DNA from: Pseudomonadota bacterium
GTDB taxonomy: Bacteria; Pseudomonadota; Gammaproteobacteria; Burkholderiales; Burkholderiaceae_C
Length of the DNA stretch: 36,957 nt
Reading direction: 5' to 3'
Assembly: GCA_018241185.1 (NCBI GenBank)
Contig: JAFEEH010000241.1
Location: 1-36,957 of the forward strand
The first letter of the stretch is position 1. The number at the start of each line of letters is the position of its first letter. This document shows, one piece after another, positions 26,171 to 34,127 of the stretch. The notes under the pieces were generated by a model. The model was not told the origin of the DNA. It did not search any database and worked only from the letters and a program-made list of their open reading frames with translations. Position numbers and translations under genes: made by a program.

Positions 26171-27124
26171 TCAGACCACCGCCCCGGCGTTCGGATCGTT
26201 GGGGTCATCCTTCTTGTGGACGGGGCCCTTGACCAGGTCCTCGCGCTTGACGCCGAGCCACATCGCGATGGCCGCTGCCACGAAGCACGACGAGTAGATG
26301 CCGAAGCAGATGCCGATGGTCAGCGCCAGCGCGAAGTAGTGCAGCGTCGGACCGCCGAAGAAGAACATCGACAGCACCACGAGCTGGGTGGAGCCGTGCG
26401 TGATGATGGTCCGGCTGATCGTCCCCGTGATGGCACTGTCGATGATCTCGACCGTCGTCATCTTGCGGTAGCGCCTGAAGTTCTCGCGGATCCGGTCGAA
26501 GATGACCACCGACTCGTTCACCGAATAACCCAGCACGGCCAGCACCGCGGCCAGCACCGCCAGCGAGAACTCCCACTGGAAGAAGGCGAAGAAGCCCAGG
26601 ATGATCACCACGTCGTGCAGATTGGCGAGCACGGTGGCCAGGGCGAACTTCCATTCGAACCGGAAGGCCAGGTAGATCATGATGCCGACCACCACCATGG
26701 CCAGCGCCTTCATGCCGTTGGTGGTGAGCTCCTCGCCCACCTGCGGGCCGACGAACTCGTTGCCCCGCATCGTGGCCGTCGCGTCGGCGGCCTTGAGTGC
26801 ATCCATCACCTGCGCGCTCTGCTGCGCCGAGGTCTGGCCCTTCTGCACCGGCAGGCGGATCTGCACGTCACGCGAGGAACCGTAGTTCTGCACCAGCACG
26901 TCGGCGTAGCCGAGCTTGGCGATCGTCTCGCGGACCTTGCCCACGTCGACCGGCTGTTCGTAGGCCACCTCCATCACCGTGCCGCCGGTGAATTCCACCG
27001 ACAGGTGCAGCCCGCGGTGGAAGATGAAGAACACCGCCAGCAGGAAGGTGATGATCGAGATCGCGTTCAGCACCAGCGCATGGCGCATGAACGGGATGGT
27101 CTTGTGAATTCGGAAGAACTCCAT
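26171..27124 (-). CDS. secF: Protein translocase subunit SecF
   Basis: SecF works with SecD in the inner membrane and uses the proton gradient to help pull proteins through SecYEG. The 317-residue protein has six membrane helices: the first at about 15-33, a periplasmic region of about 100 residues (VEFTGGTVMEVAYEQPVDVG), then five clustered helices with VLGYSVNESVVIFDRIRENF and GGPTLHYFALALTIGICFGI. The C-terminal tail is short and charged. The ATG at 27124 follows AAGGAG by 7 bases, and the gene begins 10 bp after the secD stop codon. A strong terminator follows. Confidence 0.97.
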   Translation of the reverse strand: MEFFRIHKTIPFMRHALVLNAISIITFLLAVFFIFHRGLHLSVEFTGGTVMEVAYEQPVDVGKVRETIAKLGYADVLVQNYGSSRDVQIRLPVQKGQTSAQQSAQVMDALKAADATATMRGNEFVGPQVGEELTTNGMKALAMVVVGIMIYLAFRFEWKFALATVLANLHDVVIILGFFAFFQWEFSLAVLAAVLAVLGYSVNESVVIFDRIRENFRRYRKMTTVEIIDSAITGTISRTIITHGSTQLVVLSMFFFGGPTLHYFALALTIGICFGIYSSCFVAAAIAMWLGVKREDLVKGPVHKKDDPNDPNAGAVV

Positions 27125-27134
27125 CGCGGGCTCC

Positions 27135-29018
27135 TTATTTGGCGTCGGCCGCGACGGCCGTGTCGGTGGAGGGCTTCCAGACCGTGCCGATGGACACGCT
27201 CTTGAGCTTCTTCTTGCGGCCGTACCAGAAGTTCACCAGCCCGCGCGAGAAGAACACGGCCGAGAACATCGAGGTGACGATGCCGATGCAGTGCACCACC
27301 GCGAAGCCGCGGATCGGGCCGGAACCGAAGGCCAGCAGCGCGATGCCGGCGATCAGCGTGGTGACGTTGGAGTCGAGGATGGTGCCCCAGGCGCGGTCGT
27401 AGCCGGCGTGGATCGCGGCCTGAGGCGACGCGCCGTTGCGCAGCTCCTCCCGCACACGCTCGTTGATCAGCACGTTCGAGTCGATGGCCACGCCGATCGC
27501 CAGTGCCATGGCCGCGATGCCCGGCAGCGTGAGCGTGGCCTGCAGCAGCGACAGGATCGCCACCAGCAGCAGCAGGTTCACAGCCAGCGCGATCGACGAG
27601 AACACGCCGAACAGCGCGTAGTAGATGCACATGAACACCATGATCGCCAGGAAGCCGTAGAGCACGCTCTTGAAGCCCTTTTCGATGTTGTCGGCGCCCA
27701 GGCTCGGGCCGATGGTGCGCTCCTGGATGATCTCCATCGGTGCGGCGAGCGAGCCGGCGCGCAGCAGCAGCGCCAGATCGTTCGCTTCGTTGATGCCCAT
27801 GGCGCCCGAGATGGAGAAGCGCGTGCCCAGTTCGCCGCGGATGGTGGCCACCGAGATCGCCTCGCCCTTGCCCTTCTCGAACAGGATGATGGCCATGCCC
27901 TTGTTGAGGTTCTCGCGGCTGACGTCGCGCATCACGCGGCCGCCCTTGGCGTCCATGGTGAGCGTCACGCCCGGTTCCTGCTTCTGCGAGTCGAAGCCGG
28001 CCTGCGCGTCGCTGAGGTTCTCGCCCGTCGCCAGCACCTGCTTCTTGACGATCACCGGCTGGCCGGTGCGCGTGGGGAAGCGTTCGGAACCGAAGGGCAC
28101 GGGCCCGGTGCCCAGCGCGGCGGCGCGGCCCTCGGGGCTCTCGTCGACCAGGCGCATTTCCAGGGTGGCGGTGCGGCCCAGGATGTCCTTGGCCTTGGCC
28201 GTGTCCTGCACCCCGGGCAGCTGCACCACGATGCGGTCCAGGCCCTGTTGCTGGATCACGGGCTCGGCCACGCCCAGCTCGTTGATCCGGTTGTGCAGCG
28301 TGGTGATGTTCTGCTTGAGCGCCTGGTCCTGCAGGCGGCGCGCCGCCTCGGGCTTGATGCTGATGGCCAGCTTCCAGTCGCTGCCGTCCTGGCTTTCCTC
28401 GGCCGTGAGGTCGGCGAACTGGTCGGTCAGGATGTTCTTGGCCGCATCCTTGGTGGCCGCATCGCGGAATCGTGCCTCGAGCGACTGGCCGTTGCGCGTG
28501 ACCGAACTGCCGCGCAGGTTCTTGTCGCGGAAGGCGCTGCGCAGGTCGCTCGCGAAGGTCTCGGCGCGCTTGTCCAGCGCACCCTTCATGTCGACCTGCA
28601 GCACGAAGTCCACGCCACCGCGCAGGTCCAGGCCGAGGTACATCGGGTAGGCGTGCAGCGCCGTGAGCCAGGCTGGCGAGCGCGAGGCGAGGTTGAGCGC
28701 CACGGTGTAGCCCGGGTCGCTCGCATCGGGGACCAACGCACGCTGCAGCACGTCGCGTGCCTTGAGCTGCTCGTCGGGCGTCGCGAAGCGCGCGCGCACC
28801 GAACTGGCATCCAGCGTCAGCAGGTCGGGCGTGAGGTTGGCCGCCTTGAGGGCCTCCTCCACGCGCGTCTGCGTGGAAGCGTCGACCTTGACGGTCGACT
28901 TGGCGGCCGAGACCTGCACGGCCGGCGCCTCGCCGAAGAAATTGGGCAGGGCGTAGATGAGCCCCAACAGCAGCACGATCACGATGATCGCGTACTTCCA
29001 GACCGGGTAACGGTTCAT
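27135..29018 (-). CDS. secD: Protein translocase subunit SecD
   Basis: The 627-residue protein has the SecD layout: one N-terminal helix (WKYAIIVIVLLLGLIYALPN), a large periplasmic region with the P1 head and the signature YLGLDLRGGVDFVLQVD, and five C-terminal helices with AMALAIGVAIDSNVLINERV. The ATG at 29018 gives the usual MNRYPVWKY start; a TTG at 29039 in frame would add seven residues. No clear Shine-Dalgarno is seen at the ATG. The 105-bp spacer behind yajC contains a strong inverted repeat (29063-29096). It is 10 bp upstream of secF. Confidence 0.97.
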   Translation of the reverse strand: MNRYPVWKYAIIVIVLLLGLIYALPNFFGEAPAVQVSAAKSTVKVDASTQTRVEEALKAANLTPDLLTLDASSVRARFATPDEQLKARDVLQRALVPDASDPGYTVALNLASRSPAWLTALHAYPMYLGLDLRGGVDFVLQVDMKGALDKRAETFASDLRSAFRDKNLRGSSVTRNGQSLEARFRDAATKDAAKNILTDQFADLTAEESQDGSDWKLAISIKPEAARRLQDQALKQNITTLHNRINELGVAEPVIQQQGLDRIVVQLPGVQDTAKAKDILGRTATLEMRLVDESPEGRAAALGTGPVPFGSERFPTRTGQPVIVKKQVLATGENLSDAQAGFDSQKQEPGVTLTMDAKGGRVMRDVSRENLNKGMAIILFEKGKGEAISVATIRGELGTRFSISGAMGINEANDLALLLRAGSLAAPMEIIQERTIGPSLGADNIEKGFKSVLYGFLAIMVFMCIYYALFGVFSSIALAVNLLLLVAILSLLQATLTLPGIAAMALAIGVAIDSNVLINERVREELRNGASPQAAIHAGYDRAWGTILDSNVTTLIAGIALLAFGSGPIRGFAVVHCIGIVTSMFSAVFFSRGLVNFWYGRKKKLKSVSIGTVWKPSTDTAVAADAK

Positions 29019-29062
29019 GATCGCGCGTATTGCCTGCAAAAACGCATGGGCCTCAACGGCGC

Positions 29063-29096
29063 GGAGGCCGGCCCCACTCGCGTGGCGGCGGCCTCC
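29063..29096. repeat. GC-rich inverted repeat in the yajC-secD spacer
   Basis: GGAGGCCG (29063-29070) and CGGCCTCC (29089-29096) are perfect arms around an 18-base interior that can pair further (CCCA with TGG). It lies between yajC and secD on the transcript and has no T-run, so it is more likely an mRNA structure or attenuator than a full terminator. Confidence 0.5.
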
Positions 29097-29123
29097 GGCA
29101 TGGGCGCCCGTGCGGCGTCTTCC

Positions 29124-29456
29124 TTACTTGTACGAACCCTTGGGCAGCACCTGCACCACGGCACTGCGCTGGACCTTGATCTCCACGCCGTTGGCGATTT
29201 CGAGCGTGAGGAACTGGTCGCCCAGCACGCTGATGCGGCCCAGCAGGCCGCCGGCGGTGGCCACTTCGTCGCCCTTGGCCAGCGCGTCGAGCATGGCGCG
29301 CGCTTCCTTCTGGCGCTTCATCTGCGGGCGGATCATCACGAAGTACAGCACCACGAACATCAGCAGCAGCGGCAGCATGCTGGCGAGCGAGGACATCATG
29401 TCGCCGCCACCGGAAGCGGCCGGGGCGGTCTGGGCGAAAGCAGTGGAAATGAACAA
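29124..29456 (-). CDS. yajC: Preprotein translocase accessory subunit YajC
   Basis: YajC is a small inner-membrane partner of SecDF. The 110-residue protein has one membrane helix (MLPLLLMFVVLYFVMIRPQ) and the typical follow-on KRQKEARAMLDALAKGDEVA, then GLLGRISVLGDQFLTLEI. The start chosen is TTG at 29456, giving MFISTAFAQ, the usual N-terminus of this family in betaproteobacteria, with GGAG 8 bases upstream. No ATG is available near this position; another TTG at 29468 would overlap the ribosome site. It is the first gene of yajC-secD-secF. Confidence 0.93.
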   Translation of the reverse strand: MFISTAFAQTAPAASGGGDMMSSLASMLPLLLMFVVLYFVMIRPQMKRQKEARAMLDALAKGDEVATAGGLLGRISVLGDQFLTLEIANGVEIKVQRSAVVQVLPKGSYK

Positions 29457-29645
29457 GGGCGTCTCCAACGGAGGTCAGGGATGGGAGCGCAGGCGCGGCC
29501 GGCGGCTCCGGGGCCGCAGGGCGCGGCCGGCACGCGCCACCCGGCGGGCGGCGCACAACCGGGGGATTGTATGCGCCGCGCCCGCGGCCACCGGGGCCTT
29601 TCCCGGCGGGCGATTCGGGGCATTGGTGCCCCTTGCCAGCCGCTC

Positions 29646-29715
29646 GTTCGCTATGTTTTTGATAGCTGCTCGCGCAAGCGGGGCGGGCGCCAGCGCCCGA
29701 TTTGACCCCAAAACC
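29646..29715 (+). repeat. Dispersed intergenic repeat, copy C, with a perfect hairpin
   Basis: Reads TTCGCTATGTTTTTGATAGC, TGCTCGCGCAAGCGGGG, then CGGGCGC-CA-GCGCCCG (29684-29699) and a GATTTGACCCCAAAA tail. It ends against the stop codon of the indolepyruvate oxidoreductase gene, pointing toward it. The flanking spacer to yajC is GC-rich and shows no gene. Confidence 0.8.
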
Positions 29716-29716
29716 C

Positions 29717-32700
29717 TCAGGCAGCCGCGCGCTGCGTGCCCTGCGGCGCACGCCAACGCGCGAGCAGGTCGTTCCAGCGGATGCGGGCGGCCGCCAGGTT
29801 GCGCTCCTTCACGTGGCCGTAGCCACGGATCTGCTCCGGCAGGGCCGCGATCTCCAGCGCCAGCGCATGGTTGTCGGCCGTCAGGCCGCGCAGCAGTTCC
29901 TCGATCGTGGCGCGGTACTCGCCGATCAGCGCGCGCTCGGTCTTGCGTTCTTCGGTGCGCCCGAAGGGGTCGAGCGCGGTGCCGCGCAGGCCCTTGAGCT
30001 TCGCCAGCAGCTTGAAGCCGGTGAGCATCGACGGGCCGTACTTCTTCTTGATCAGCTCGCCCTTGGCATTCTTCTTGGCCGTCGCCGGCGGCGCCAGGTG
30101 GTAGTTGAGCTTGAAATCGCCCTCGAACATGCCGTTGACCTGGTCCAGGAACGCCGTGTCGCTGTGCAGCCGCGCGACCTCGTACTCGTCCTTGTAGGCC
30201 ATCAGCTTGAACAGGTAGCGCGCCACCGTCTCGGCCAGCGTGCTCTTGCCCAGCGGCGCCTCGGCCTGCTGCACCTTTTGCACGAAGGCGCGGTACTCCC
30301 CGGCATAGGCGGCGTTCTGGTAGGCGGTGAGGAACTCCACGCGCCGCGCGACCAGCGACTCGACCGTCTCGCGCTTCTTGAACTCGATCACCTGTCCGGG
30401 ATTCAGCCGCCTGGCCATCTCGCCCGGCCGGTGCGCGGCCTGGCGGCCCCACTCGAAGGCCGCCTTGTTGGCGTCGATCGCCACGCCGTTGAGCTCGATC
30501 GCACGCATCAGCGATTCATGGCCCAGCGGGATCCAGCCCTTCTGCCACGCGTAGCCCAGGATCATCGGGTTGACGAAGATCGTGTCGCCCATCAACTGGG
30601 TCGCGGCCGCGTCGGCGTCGAAGGCGCCCACGCCCGCGTCGCCGACGGCCTTGGCGATCTGCGCCGCGCAGGCGTCCTGCGGGTTCTGCCAGTTGGCGTT
30701 CTTCACGAAGCTGGCCGTGGGCGCGCTGTGGCTGTTCAGCGCCACGTGCGTGCGGCCCTCGCGCATGCGCGCCAGCGTTTCGTAGTTGACGGTGACGATC
30801 GGATCGCAGGCCAGGATCAGGTCGGCCGCGGCCGTGCCCACGCGGGTGGTGCGGATGTCGTTCTGCGAGTCGCCGATGAGCACGTGGCTCCAGGTCGCGC
30901 CGCCCTTCTGCGCGAGGCCCGCCGCGTCCTGCGTGACGATGCCCTTGCCCTCGATGTGCGCCGCCACGCCCAGCAGCTGGCCGATGGTGATGACGCCCGT
31001 GCCGCCGACGCCGGCCACCACGATGCCCCACACCTGCCCGCCGTGCAGCGAAGGCAGTGCCGGCTCGGGCAGCGCGCCCATCTCGGCCGGCGTTGCGGCT
31101 TTCTCGGCCTTGGCCTTCTTCTTGAGTTGCCCGCCCTCGACGGTGATGAAGCTCGGGCAGAAGCCCTTCACGCAGCTCACGTCCTTGTTGCAGGTGCTCT
31201 GGTTGATGGTGCGCTTGCGGCCGAATTCGGTCTCCAGCGGCTCCACGCTCATGCAGTTGCTCTTGACGCTGCAGTCGCCGCAGCCTTCGCACACCAGCTC
31301 GTTGATGACGACGCGCACCGCCGGGTCGACGGCCTTGCCGCGCTTGCGGCGGCGGCGCTTCTCGGTGGCGCAGGTCTGGTCGTAGATGATGGCGGTGGTG
31401 CCGGCGATCTCGCGGAACTCGCGCTGGATCTCGTCGAGCTGGTCGCGATGCCGCACCTGCACCTTCTCGCCGTTGTAGGTGCCCGGAATCTGCACGCCCT
31501 CGTACTTCTGCGGCTCATCGGTGACGATGACCACCTTCTTCGCACCTTCGGCATGCAGGCTCTCGGCGATCTGCAGCACCGAGTGGCCCTCGGGCCGCTC
31601 GCCCACCTGCTGGCCGCCGGTCATGGCCACGGCGTCGTTGTAGAGCACCTTGTAGGTGATGTTCACGCCCGCCGCGATGCTCTGGCGGATGGCCAGCAGG
31701 CCGCTGTGGAAGTAGGTGCCGTCGCCCAGGTTGGCGAAGATGTGCTGCTCGTTCGAGAACGGCGCCTGGCCCACCCACGGCACGCCCTCGCCGCCCATCT
31801 GCGTGAAGCCGTAGGTGGCGCGGTCCATCCAGTTGGCCATGTAGTGGCAGCCGATGCCGGCCATGGCGCGCGAGCCCTCGGGCACCACCGTGCTGGTGTT
31901 GTGCGGGCAGCCGGAGCAGAACCATGGCACCCGGTCGGCGCCCTGCACGCCATCGGCCTGCAGCACCTGCATCGAGCGCTCCTTGGCCTCCAGGATGGCC
32001 ATCTGCGCCTCGACGCGCGCCACCATGTCGGCGCCGCCCGACTCGAGCACGCCGGTCTTCTTCAGACGCTGCACCAGCGCCTTGGCGATCAGCGCCGGGT
32101 TCAGGTCGGCGTTGGCGCGCAACAGCGTGTTGGCCGTCGGGTTGGGCATGGACCATTCGCCGCCCGAGTGGTCGTTGCCCAGCTCGTTGAATTTGCCCAG
32201 CACGTTGGGCCGCACGTCGGGGCGCCAGTTGTAGAGCTCTTCCTTGAGCTGGTACTCGATGACCTGGCGCTTCTCCTCGACCACCAGGATCTCCTGCAGG
32301 CCGGTCGCGAAGTCGCGCGTGAGCTGCGCCTCCAGCGGCCACACCACGTTGACCTTGTGCAGCCGGATGCCCAGCTGGCGGCAGGCCGCATCGTCCAGGC
32401 CCAGGTCGATGAGCGCCTGGCGCGTGTCGTTGAAGGCCTTGCCGCTGGCCATGATGCCGTAGCGGTCGTGGGGCCCCTCGATCACGTTGTGGTTGAGCCG
32501 GTTGGCGCGGATGTAGGCCAGCGCGGCGTACCACTTGTAGTGCATGAGGCGCGCCTCCTGCTCCAGCGGCGCGTCGGGCCAGCGGATGTGCAGGCCGCCG
32601 GGCGGCATCTCGAAGTCGGTGGGGGTGACGATGTCGACGCGCTCGGGGTCGATCATGGCCGTGGCGCTCGATTCGACGATCTCCTGGATCGTCTTCATGC

Positions 32701-33328
32701 CCGACCACACGCCCGAGAAGCGGCTCATCGCGAAGGCGTGGATGCCCAGGTCCAGGATCTCCTGCACGTTGGTCGGGAAGAACACCGGCGTGCCGCAGGC
32801 CTTGAAGATGTGGTCGCTCTGGTGCGCCGCCGTGCTGCTCTTGGAGATGTGGTCGTCGCCCGCCACCGCGATCACCCCGCCCCAGGGCGTGGTGCCGGCC
32901 ATGTTGGCGTGCTTGAAGACGTCGGAGCAGCGGTCCACCCCGGGGCCCTTGCCGTACCAGATGCCGAACACGCCGTCGAACTTGTTGCTGCCCTGCGGCG
33001 CGAAACCCATCATCTGGGTGCCCCACAAGGCCGTGGCAGCGAGTTCCTCGTTCACGCCGGGCTGGAAGACGATGTTCTGGGCCTTGAGGTACTTGCTGGC
33101 TTTCCACAGCGCCTGGTCATAGCCGCCGAGCGGCGAGCCGCGGTAGCCGCTGACGAACCCTGCCGTGTTCTTGCCCTGCTGCGCATCGCGCAGGCGCTGC
33201 AGCATCGGCAACTTGACCAGCGCCTGAACGCCGCTCATGAAGGCGCGGCCGTAGTCGAGGGAGTACTTGTCGTCGAGCGTGACCGTCTCGAGGGCCTTGC
33301 GGATGTGTTCCGGGAGGGGAGCGTTCAT
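29717..33328 (-). CDS. Indolepyruvate ferredoxin oxidoreductase, fused form
   Basis: This family oxidatively decarboxylates aryl-pyruvates, made by transamination of aromatic amino acids, to acyl-CoA and passes electrons to ferredoxin. The 1,203-residue protein is the long single-chain form. The N-terminal pyrimidine-binding region has GFVSGYRGSPLGGYD (about 57-71), the thiamine-diphosphate site shows GDGTYFHSGLL near residue 535, and a 4Fe-4S cysteine cluster CEGCGDCSVKSNC with STCNKDVSCVKGFCPSF lies at about 680-735. The gamma-like domain starts at GIVVAGVGGTGVITIGQLLG near 770, followed by a C-terminal helical region found in the fused family. The ATG at 33328 is preceded by GGAGACAAA at a rather long distance. 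The divergent Lrp gene across 190 bp is its likely regulator. Confidence 0.93.
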   Translation of the reverse strand: MNAPLPEHIRKALETVTLDDKYSLDYGRAFMSGVQALVKLPMLQRLRDAQQGKNTAGFVSGYRGSPLGGYDQALWKASKYLKAQNIVFQPGVNEELAATALWGTQMMGFAPQGSNKFDGVFGIWYGKGPGVDRCSDVFKHANMAGTTPWGGVIAVAGDDHISKSSTAAHQSDHIFKACGTPVFFPTNVQEILDLGIHAFAMSRFSGVWSGMKTIQEIVESSATAMIDPERVDIVTPTDFEMPPGGLHIRWPDAPLEQEARLMHYKWYAALAYIRANRLNHNVIEGPHDRYGIMASGKAFNDTRQALIDLGLDDAACRQLGIRLHKVNVVWPLEAQLTRDFATGLQEILVVEEKRQVIEYQLKEELYNWRPDVRPNVLGKFNELGNDHSGGEWSMPNPTANTLLRANADLNPALIAKALVQRLKKTGVLESGGADMVARVEAQMAILEAKERSMQVLQADGVQGADRVPWFCSGCPHNTSTVVPEGSRAMAGIGCHYMANWMDRATYGFTQMGGEGVPWVGQAPFSNEQHIFANLGDGTYFHSGLLAIRQSIAAGVNITYKVLYNDAVAMTGGQQVGERPEGHSVLQIAESLHAEGAKKVVIVTDEPQKYEGVQIPGTYNGEKVQVRHRDQLDEIQREFREIAGTTAIIYDQTCATEKRRRRKRGKAVDPAVRVVINELVCEGCGDCSVKSNCMSVEPLETEFGRKRTINQSTCNKDVSCVKGFCPSFITVEGGQLKKKAKAEKAATPAEMGALPEPALPSLHGGQVWGIVVAGVGGTGVITIGQLLGVAAHIEGKGIVTQDAAGLAQKGGATWSHVLIGDSQNDIRTTRVGTAAADLILACDPIVTVNYETLARMREGRTHVALNSHSAPTASFVKNANWQNPQDACAAQIAKAVGDAGVGAFDADAAATQLMGDTIFVNPMILGYAWQKGWIPLGHESLMRAIELNGVAIDANKAAFEWGRQAAHRPGEMARRLNPGQVIEFKKRETVESLVARRVEFLTAYQNAAYAGEYRAFVQKVQQAEAPLGKSTLAETVARYLFKLMAYKDEYEVARLHSDTAFLDQVNGMFEGDFKLNYHLAPPATAKKNAKGELIKKKYGPSMLTGFKLLAKLKGLRGTALDPFGRTEERKTERALIGEYRATIEELLRGLTADNHALALEIAALPEQIRGYGHVKERNLAAARIRWNDLLARWRAPQGTQRAAA

Positions 33329-33460
33329 GGTGCGGGTTTGTCTCCGTGGCTGTGCCTTGTGGGCGTGGCGTGGTCGGGGGGCTCAGGCGGTCGGGTGAAC
33401 ACACTTGCCCCGCGGCCATGATGCTCGCAAAGTGTATGCCCGGCGCGCCGACAGGTGTTT

Positions 33461-33504
33461 GCTTTCTATGCCTCAAACTCGGCCGTTGTAGAAAGCTCCT
33501 TTCT
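33461..33504. promoter_or_regulatory. Inverted and direct GAAAG/CTTTC repeats, likely Lrp-type operator
   Basis: GCTTTCTA (33461-33468) and TAGAAAGC (33489-33496) form perfect 8-base arms with 20 bases between them. A second dyad, GAAAG-CTC-CTTTC (33491-33503), overlaps the right arm. They lie 15 to 58 bp before the lrp start and in the shared promoter region with the oxidoreductase. Multiple spaced half-sites suit Lrp/AsnC proteins, which bind as multimers. The link to this Lrp protein is inferred. Confidence 0.5.
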
Positions 33505-33518
33505 CAAGGGCGGGAAAT

Positions 33519-33995
33519 ATGGAAAGAATAGATAAGTACGACCTCTCCATCCTGCAAGAACTGCAGGCCGATGCGCGTCTCACCAACGCCGAGCTCGCGC
33601 AGCGCGTGGGCCTGTCCGCCGCGCCCTGCTGGCGCCGCGTGCGGGCGCTGGAAACGGCGGGCTACATCAAGGGCTACCACGCCGAGATCGACCGCCACAA
33701 GATCGGGCTGGGCGTGCTGGCCTTCGTGCGCGTGGACACCGAGCGTGTCACCGGCGACGCCACGCGCAAACTGGAAGATGCGATCCGCCGCTTGCCCGAG
33801 GTGGTGGCCTGTCACTACATCAGCGGCACCGGCACCTTCGAGCTGCAGGTGGTCGCGCAGGACCTGGACGGCTTTTCGCGCTTCGCGCGCGAGCACCTCA
33901 TGAACCTGCCCAACGTGAAAGACCTGCACACGAGCTTTTCGCTCGGCGAGGTGAAGGCCAGCCGGGCGCTGCCGCTGGCGCATCTGAAGGGCTGA
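33519..33995 (+). CDS. Lrp/AsnC-family transcriptional regulator
   Basis: The 158-residue protein has an N-terminal helix-turn-helix (DKYDLSILQELQADARLTNA, then ELAQRVGLSAAPCWRRVRAL) and a C-terminal RAM ligand-binding domain from about residue 65 (LAFVRVDTERV through VVACHYISGTGTFELQVVAQ). Such proteins sense amino acids. The ATG at 33519 follows AAGGG by 8 bases. It diverges from the indolepyruvate oxidoreductase gene, and the spacer has strong repeats, so aromatic amino acids or their keto acids are plausible effectors. This follows from position and family only. Confidence 0.93.
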   Translation: MERIDKYDLSILQELQADARLTNAELAQRVGLSAAPCWRRVRALETAGYIKGYHAEIDRHKIGLGVLAFVRVDTERVTGDATRKLEDAIRRLPEVVACHYISGTGTFELQVVAQDLDGFSRFAREHLMNLPNVKDLHTSFSLGEVKASRALPLAHLKG

Positions 33996-34016
33996 GCTCG
34001 TTTTTCGTCTTCGGAC

Positions 34017-34075
34017 CAAATCGGCCCGCAGCGCCCGCCCTGATTGCGCCGGCAGCTATTGTTTTCATAGCAATA
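34017..34075 (-). repeat. Dispersed intergenic repeat, copy D (after lrp)
   Basis: Read on the minus strand: TATTGCTATGAAAACAATAGC, then TGCCGGCGCAATCAGGGCGG and a GCGCTGCGGGCCGATTTGG tail. It lies between lrp and the MFS gene, pointing back toward lrp. The GCTAT/ATAGC arms at its left end form a clear small hairpin. Confidence 0.75.
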
Positions 34076-34127
34076 CCGTGCCGGTGGCGACCGCGGTGCG
34101 CTAGGCACGCCACAATCACCGGGCCCC

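Noticed and set aside
23771-27205. Very long open frame (over 1,100 codons) on the plus strand, opposite the DUF1631 and secF genes
   Set aside because: Its translation is His/Arg/Gln/Gly-rich without domains, and it spans several real genes on the other strand. It is a codon-bias shadow of GC-rich DNA.
29702-33421. 1,239-codon open frame opposite the indolepyruvate oxidoreductase gene
   Set aside because: It mirrors the real gene exactly, with low-complexity composition and no motif. The opposite strand has a full set of oxidoreductase motifs.
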